DNA of 64,000 bases, from assembly GCA_016800925.1 (NCBI GenBank), contig JABCPU010000101.1, forward strand, positions 122,101 to 186,100. The letters run 5' to 3'. Both the position numbers and the translations under genes were made by a program. The notes under the pieces are model-generated. The model had not been told where the DNA came from. It saw only the letters and a program-made list of their open reading frames with translations, and did not search any database. How positions within the stretch are numbered: the first letter of the stretch is position 1; each line of letters begins with the position of its first letter. This document shows, in pieces, positions 59,906 through 64,000 of the stretch. This DNA comes from Suillus spraguei. Lineage: Eukaryota; Basidiomycota; Agaricomycetes; Boletales; Suillaceae.

Positions 59906-60379
59906 TGTCACAACCCACAAACAAATTAATGCAAGGGCAGAGACTAGGACTCAAACAAAGGTTATCACAAAGAGAGAGAGGAGCAAGGACGTCTTGGATT
60001 GCTACTAGGTAGATACAAGAGGTTTGAACTAAAGAACTACTACAGCGAAACTAGCTAACTATATACACATATTGAAACTGAGATGTAAACTGAGATTGAA
60101 ACTACTAGCCAATCATAAAATAGAGATGAGAATCATACGATGTGATAGTTGTGACATTGTTATGACATCATATTCTAGAAGGTTCTAAGATCACATGATA
60201 CTATCTTATCTTATCTTATCCGATAGCATCATAAAAGATCTCTTCATCTTCATTAGGAAGTTCGGTTATTGAAGCGGATATGGGGATTTCGATAGGATTT
60301 GGTTTTGTCTTAGCGCTGGATTTAGACGCTTTAGGGAAATTGAGAAAGGAATAATGATTTGTATTTGGAATTCGTAACA
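59906..60379 (-). repeat. 3' LTR of chromovirus gypsy G3
   Basis: A 474-bp LTR in minus orientation (TGTTACGAATTCC... to ...GTTGTGACA). It is preceded on the minus strand by a purine tract (AGAGAGGGGG) right after GTTACG-side sequence, so it is the 3' LTR. The polyprotein stop codon (60216-60218) lies inside it. It matches the solo LTR at 30176-30650. Confidence 0.9.
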
Positions 60380-62358
60380 TTACCCCCTCTCTAGGTTGAG
60401 CGTCATTGCGAATGTATGAAGGTCTGATGTTACGTGTTCTCCATTTCTTGAAATCTTCCAAATTAAGTATAGAACCTTGAATTCTTTTGGTTTTAGCTGC
60501 CGTAGGATTCTTTTTATGAAACTCCACTATAAAAATCGGGGAATTCTTTACATTTTCTTCTGGTTCCCATGTCAATTCTTCTATTGGGTATCCTTCCCAT
60601 TTTACTCAGTATTGCAGCTTTCCTCAGAATAATTGGCTATCTAATACTTCTTCTACAACAAATTCTTCCTGATTGTCAACTATGTCAGGAGGTGGTCGGG
60701 TGGGTTGAGAATGAGGGATCATTTGAGATGCATAGTATGGAGTGAGTAATTGAACATGGAAAACCAGATGGATCTGATAATTTGCCGGTAATTTCAATTT
60801 ATAGTTCACTTCACCAATCTTCTCTAGTATTTCAAAGGGCCCAAGACGACGATCTGACAATTTTTGACTTGGACAACATTGTTTAATGTTTTTTGCGTCT
60901 AGCCAGACTTTGTCTCCCTTGTTATACTGTGGTGCGTTTTTTACTCCTTTGTCATAGAACCGTTTCATTCGTTCATTGACTAGTTTCAAAGTATTTTCTG
61001 CATCATCTCTTGCTTCTTTCATTTGATCTACTCTTTCATCAGCAACAGGAATACGGGAGTTGGAATTAGGAGATATCGTGAATTCTAGATTATATCCATA
61101 TAGAACTTTGAAAGGGCTATGGTCGGTGACTGTGACTGTGTTATTATGCGAGAATTCTGCAATCGGCAACCAAGATACCCAATCATTTTGTCTATAAGAG
61201 GTAAACAGGCGCAAATATTGTTCAACTTCTTGATTTATGTGTTCTGTTTGTCCGTCCGTATGGGGATGATAGGTGGTCGAAGCAGACCATTTTGTGCCTA
61301 ATCTTTTTGACATTTGTCCCATAAATTTCGATACGAACTGTGTTCCTCTATCTGAAATCACTTTCTTTGGTGTTCCATGATGTTTCCATACGTTTTTTAA
61401 AAATAGCTCAGCAATTTCCTTCGAGTCTACTTCTTTATTGGTGTGAATAAAGTGTGCTTGTTTCGTAAATTGATCAACAACAACAAAAATGCTATCACAC
61501 CCTTCACTCTTTGGTAGGTCCACAATTAGGTCACATGTAATCGTTTGCCAAGGTCCTTCTGGAACTTCATTTGGCTGTAAAGGTCCTGTCAGTTTACTAG
61601 GATAGACCTTTGTTTGTTTGCAACGATTGCAACCATCTACATAGTTGTGAACACTCTTTGTCATCATTGGCCACTAATAGTTTCTGGAAATCAATTCTAA
61701 TGTTTTGGCACGTCCAGGATGTCCAGCTGGTGGTGAGTCATGGAATAACTCTAAAATCTCTCAGCGGATTTCTTTATCATTTGGAACATAGACCAATCCT
61801 CGGAATAACACCAATCCATCTTCAACATTTCATTCTTTGACTCCTCTATGCAATTGCACCGGTGCTGCTTTTAGCGTTTCTAACACTTTCATTACTTCAG
61901 GCTCTCGTTCTGTACATTGTCTAATCTTTTTGAGGAGAGATTTTTCTCCTTCTATAAGAACTTGGCCTCTTTTAGCAGCATTGATTTACAAAAATTCTGG
62001 TTTGAGCAAAACACAATCAGAATTGTCATTTTCTACCCCCCCTCTGTGGTCTGATCTCCGAGACAGATGATCGGCCTTATCATTAACTACACCAGGCTTA
62101 TGTTGGAGTGTAAATTCATACTCTGCCAGGAAAAACTCCATCTGGCTTGCCTTTGTGTCAATTTTTGACTTGTCATGAAATACTCGAGATTTTTATGATC
62201 GGTCCAGATCTCCACAGGATGAGGTGCTCCCTGTACATAGTGCCTCCACTCTTCTAACACTCGAATGATTGCTAGCAATTCTTTGTCATTGTTACGACCA
62301 TGCAAAACCGGAGATTTAGCAAGAAGTCCTGGTCTTACATGGGGTTGTACTGGAGGGT
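60216..62358 (-). pseudogene. Chromovirus-type Ty3/gypsy pol (RNase H, integrase, chromodomain), decayed
   Basis: Minus strand, 3' half of pol. RNase H is at 62350-62040 ([40 protein letters not shown]). Integrase spans 61680-60830: zinc region (CNRCKQTKVY), catalytic core (TCDLIVDLPKS...FVVVDQFTKQAHFIHT, ISDRGTQF, TDGQTEHINQEVEQYL) and C-terminal part (KGDKVWLDAKNIK). A chromodomain follows (VKWEGYPIEELTWEPEENVK, about 60600-60540). In-frame stops lie at 60606-60608, 60624-60626, 61674-61676, 61761-61763, 61830-61832 and 61986-61988. The residues expected at five of them are Trp or Arg and at one Gln, so each fits a single transition. The RT half is outside or replaced by the LTR at the right. 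Confidence 0.88.
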
Positions 62359-63997
62359 TGTAAGTCAAAGGGGCTTGGCCTCAGCTTGTACGCTGTGCCC
62401 CTTACCCGAGTATGTGCCCTTAATTTTGGATGAAGTCCAAGGGAGAGTTCTGGTGGAGTCCGGATGGAGGGTCCGGACGAACTCTAAGGCAGGATAGCTC
62501 GACAGAGCTCCGATGGAACTTCCGGATGAGCGCCGGAATGCGCCAGAACTATTTCCGGAAGGTAGGGAGTAATGGTAACACTACTGGAACAAGTTCCAAG
62601 TAGAACGGATGAAGGACGGACCACTGGACAAAGTCCAGGGCATGATAGGAGCAGAGCTCCGGAGGGAAAGATGATCCATAGATGTCAGAGGATAGGATAG
62701 GATGAATCCGAAGGACTAGGGGTCCGAAGGTCCGGAGCTTGGAGGAGCGGAGGAGCGGAGGAGCGGAGGAGCGGAGGAGCGGAGGAGCGGAGGAGCGGAG
62801 GAGCGGAGGAGCGGAGGAGCGGAGGAGCGGAGGAGCGGAGGAGCGGAGGAGCGGAGGAGCGGAGGAGCGGAGGAGCGGAGGAGCGGAGGAGACGGAGGAG
62901 CGGAGGAGCGGAGAGGAGCGGAGGAGCGGAGGAGCGGAGGAGCGGAAGGGAGCGGAGGAGCGGAGGAGCGGAGGAGCGGAGGAGCGGAGGAGCGGAGGAG
63001 CGGAGGAGCGGAGGAGCGGAGAGGAGCGGAGGAGCGGAGGAGCGGAGGAGCGGAGGAGCGGAGGAGCGGAGGAGCGGAGGACGGAGACGGAGGAGCGGAG
63101 GAGCGGAGGAGCGGAGGAGCGGAGGAGCGGAGGAGCGGAGGAGCGGAGGAGCGGAGGAGCGGAGAGGAGCGGAGGACGGATGATCGGATGAGCGTAGCTC
63201 TGTGGATTTTAGAGGAAGTGTTGGCTACTAGAGAGGAGTAAGGTCCGGATATGGTGTAGAGATAGTATAGACTACTCCGGACAAGGTCCGGAATAGAAAC
63301 AGACAGTATAAGACTACCAAAGGTAGAGTCGGAGGTGAAACAGATGATAGACGGAGATGGACGAAGTCCGAACAGATTATAGGACATAGGATCAAAGCTC
63401 CGGCCTAGGGAGTAATCCCATAGGCCTGAGTTGGAAGCTTACAAGGGCCGGAGCCCAAGTGCAAGAATGGAGACGGAGTTATATAGACAATGATAACAGG
63501 ATACAGAGTAATCAAAGGAATAACAGAAGTAGGAAACAATGAATCAGACTGAGGTCTGCAGGAGTTGTACTACAAGTTTATATACTGTAGGTAGCATGCC
63601 GGAAGGCAAGTAAGGATAGTCCGAGGCTATGTTTGAGGCATTGCGGAACACAAGGCTATGAATCGGAAATAAGACTTGTATGAAATATCTTATCAAGACG
63701 GAAGTCAAGATAACCGAAAGCCAAAGATAACCGAAAGCCGGACACAGGTATTAACCTAAAAGGAGTAACGCGCAGGTGCGTGGGAATAGTTTCGGATATG
63801 AGCATGGATCAGATATGGACACGGATCGGATATGGACATGGATCGGATATGAACACGGATTGGATATGGACATGGATCGGATGAGTGAATCAGATCGGAT
63901 GAATGGACTGAGTCGGATATGGATTGGATTGATATGGATGGATTTGATTGGGTGTCCAGATGTCCATGGATCAGACCTGAATGTACGGTATATGACA
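62359..63997 (+). mobile_element. Large LTR, distant relative of family C, with minisatellite
   Basis: Begins about TGTAAGTCAAAGGGG and ends GGTATATGACA, sharing with LTR C the GCTTGGCCTCAG...CTGTGCCCCTT start and the repeated GGATATGGACACGGATCGGA end. It is expanded to about 1.64 kb by a purine-rich 8-bp repeat. It interrupts the gypsy G3 RNase H. No matching duplication is visible (AGGGT on the left; only GTC remains before the window ends), so it could be a 5' LTR of a full element continuing to the right. Confidence 0.7.
62738..63180. repeat. 8-bp purine-rich minisatellite (CGGAGGAG)n
   Basis: About 50 copies of CGGAGGAG with a few 1-4-bp slips (for example GAGACGGAGG and GAGAGGAGCGG). 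Because 8 is not a multiple of 3, all six frames read a periodic peptide, which explains long open frames here (EERRSGGA on plus, LLRSSAPP on minus). These are not genes. The strand bias (purines plus C on one strand) could favour unusual DNA structures. Confidence 0.95.
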
Positions 63998-64000
63998 GTC

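Noticed and set aside
62716..63387. Long open frames on both strands (EERRSGGA and LLRSSAPP repeats)
   Set aside because: They are produced by the 8-bp minisatellite, which is open in several frames. There is no independent coding evidence.
1..64000. tRNA, rRNA or CRISPR loci
   Set aside because: I saw no cloverleaf-like sequence, ribosomal sequence or regularly spaced repeat-spacer array.

Overview
The window looks like nuclear DNA of a filamentous basidiomycete. Genes are broken by many introns of about 45-68 bp with GT-AG borders. The families present (CHFR-like RING ligase, Zn2Cys6 regulator, kelch-BTB protein, cerato-platanin, polyporopepsin-type aspartic protease, Tnp2/CACTA and Harbinger transposons) fit Agaricomycetes. 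A Rhizoctonia/Ceratobasidium-like fungus is my best guess, not something I could test.

Positions 1-23 kb are the gene-bearing part. In order they hold a secreted class 3 lipase (minus), a Zn2Cys6 transcription factor (plus), a CHFR-like RING E3 ligase (plus), a large kelch-BTB protein with a coiled-coil tail (minus), pyridoxamine 5'-phosphate oxidase (plus), an aldo-keto reductase (minus), a small orphan ORF (plus) and a secreted cerato-platanin (minus). I traced splice sites by keeping the reading frame across every junction; lipase, kelch-BTB, aldo-keto reductase, oxidase and aspartic protease close perfectly. The transcription factor and the RING ligase each show apparent frame breaks near the 3' end.

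Positions 23-64 kb are a transposon graveyard with one host gene, a pepsin-like aspartic protease at 45.7-47.2 kb. It contains a complete Harbinger element with TIRs and TTA target duplication, a second decayed Harbinger, a decayed Tnp2/CACTA gene, a Ty1/copia element with both LTRs, two decayed Ty3/gypsy polyproteins, a non-autonomous hAT element, a MITE-like foldback element and many solo LTRs, most with exact 5-bp target duplications. One site is nested four deep: gypsy RT > solo LTR C > solo LTR D > solo LTR A.

Most stop codons in the transposon genes can be explained by single G:C to A:T changes, including loss of both catalytic aspartates of one reverse transcriptase. This fits cytosine-methylation-driven decay. 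The most unusual local signal is a 51-bp intron-like sequence (GTAAG...TACTAAT...CAG) present in one LTR of the copia element and precisely absent from the other.
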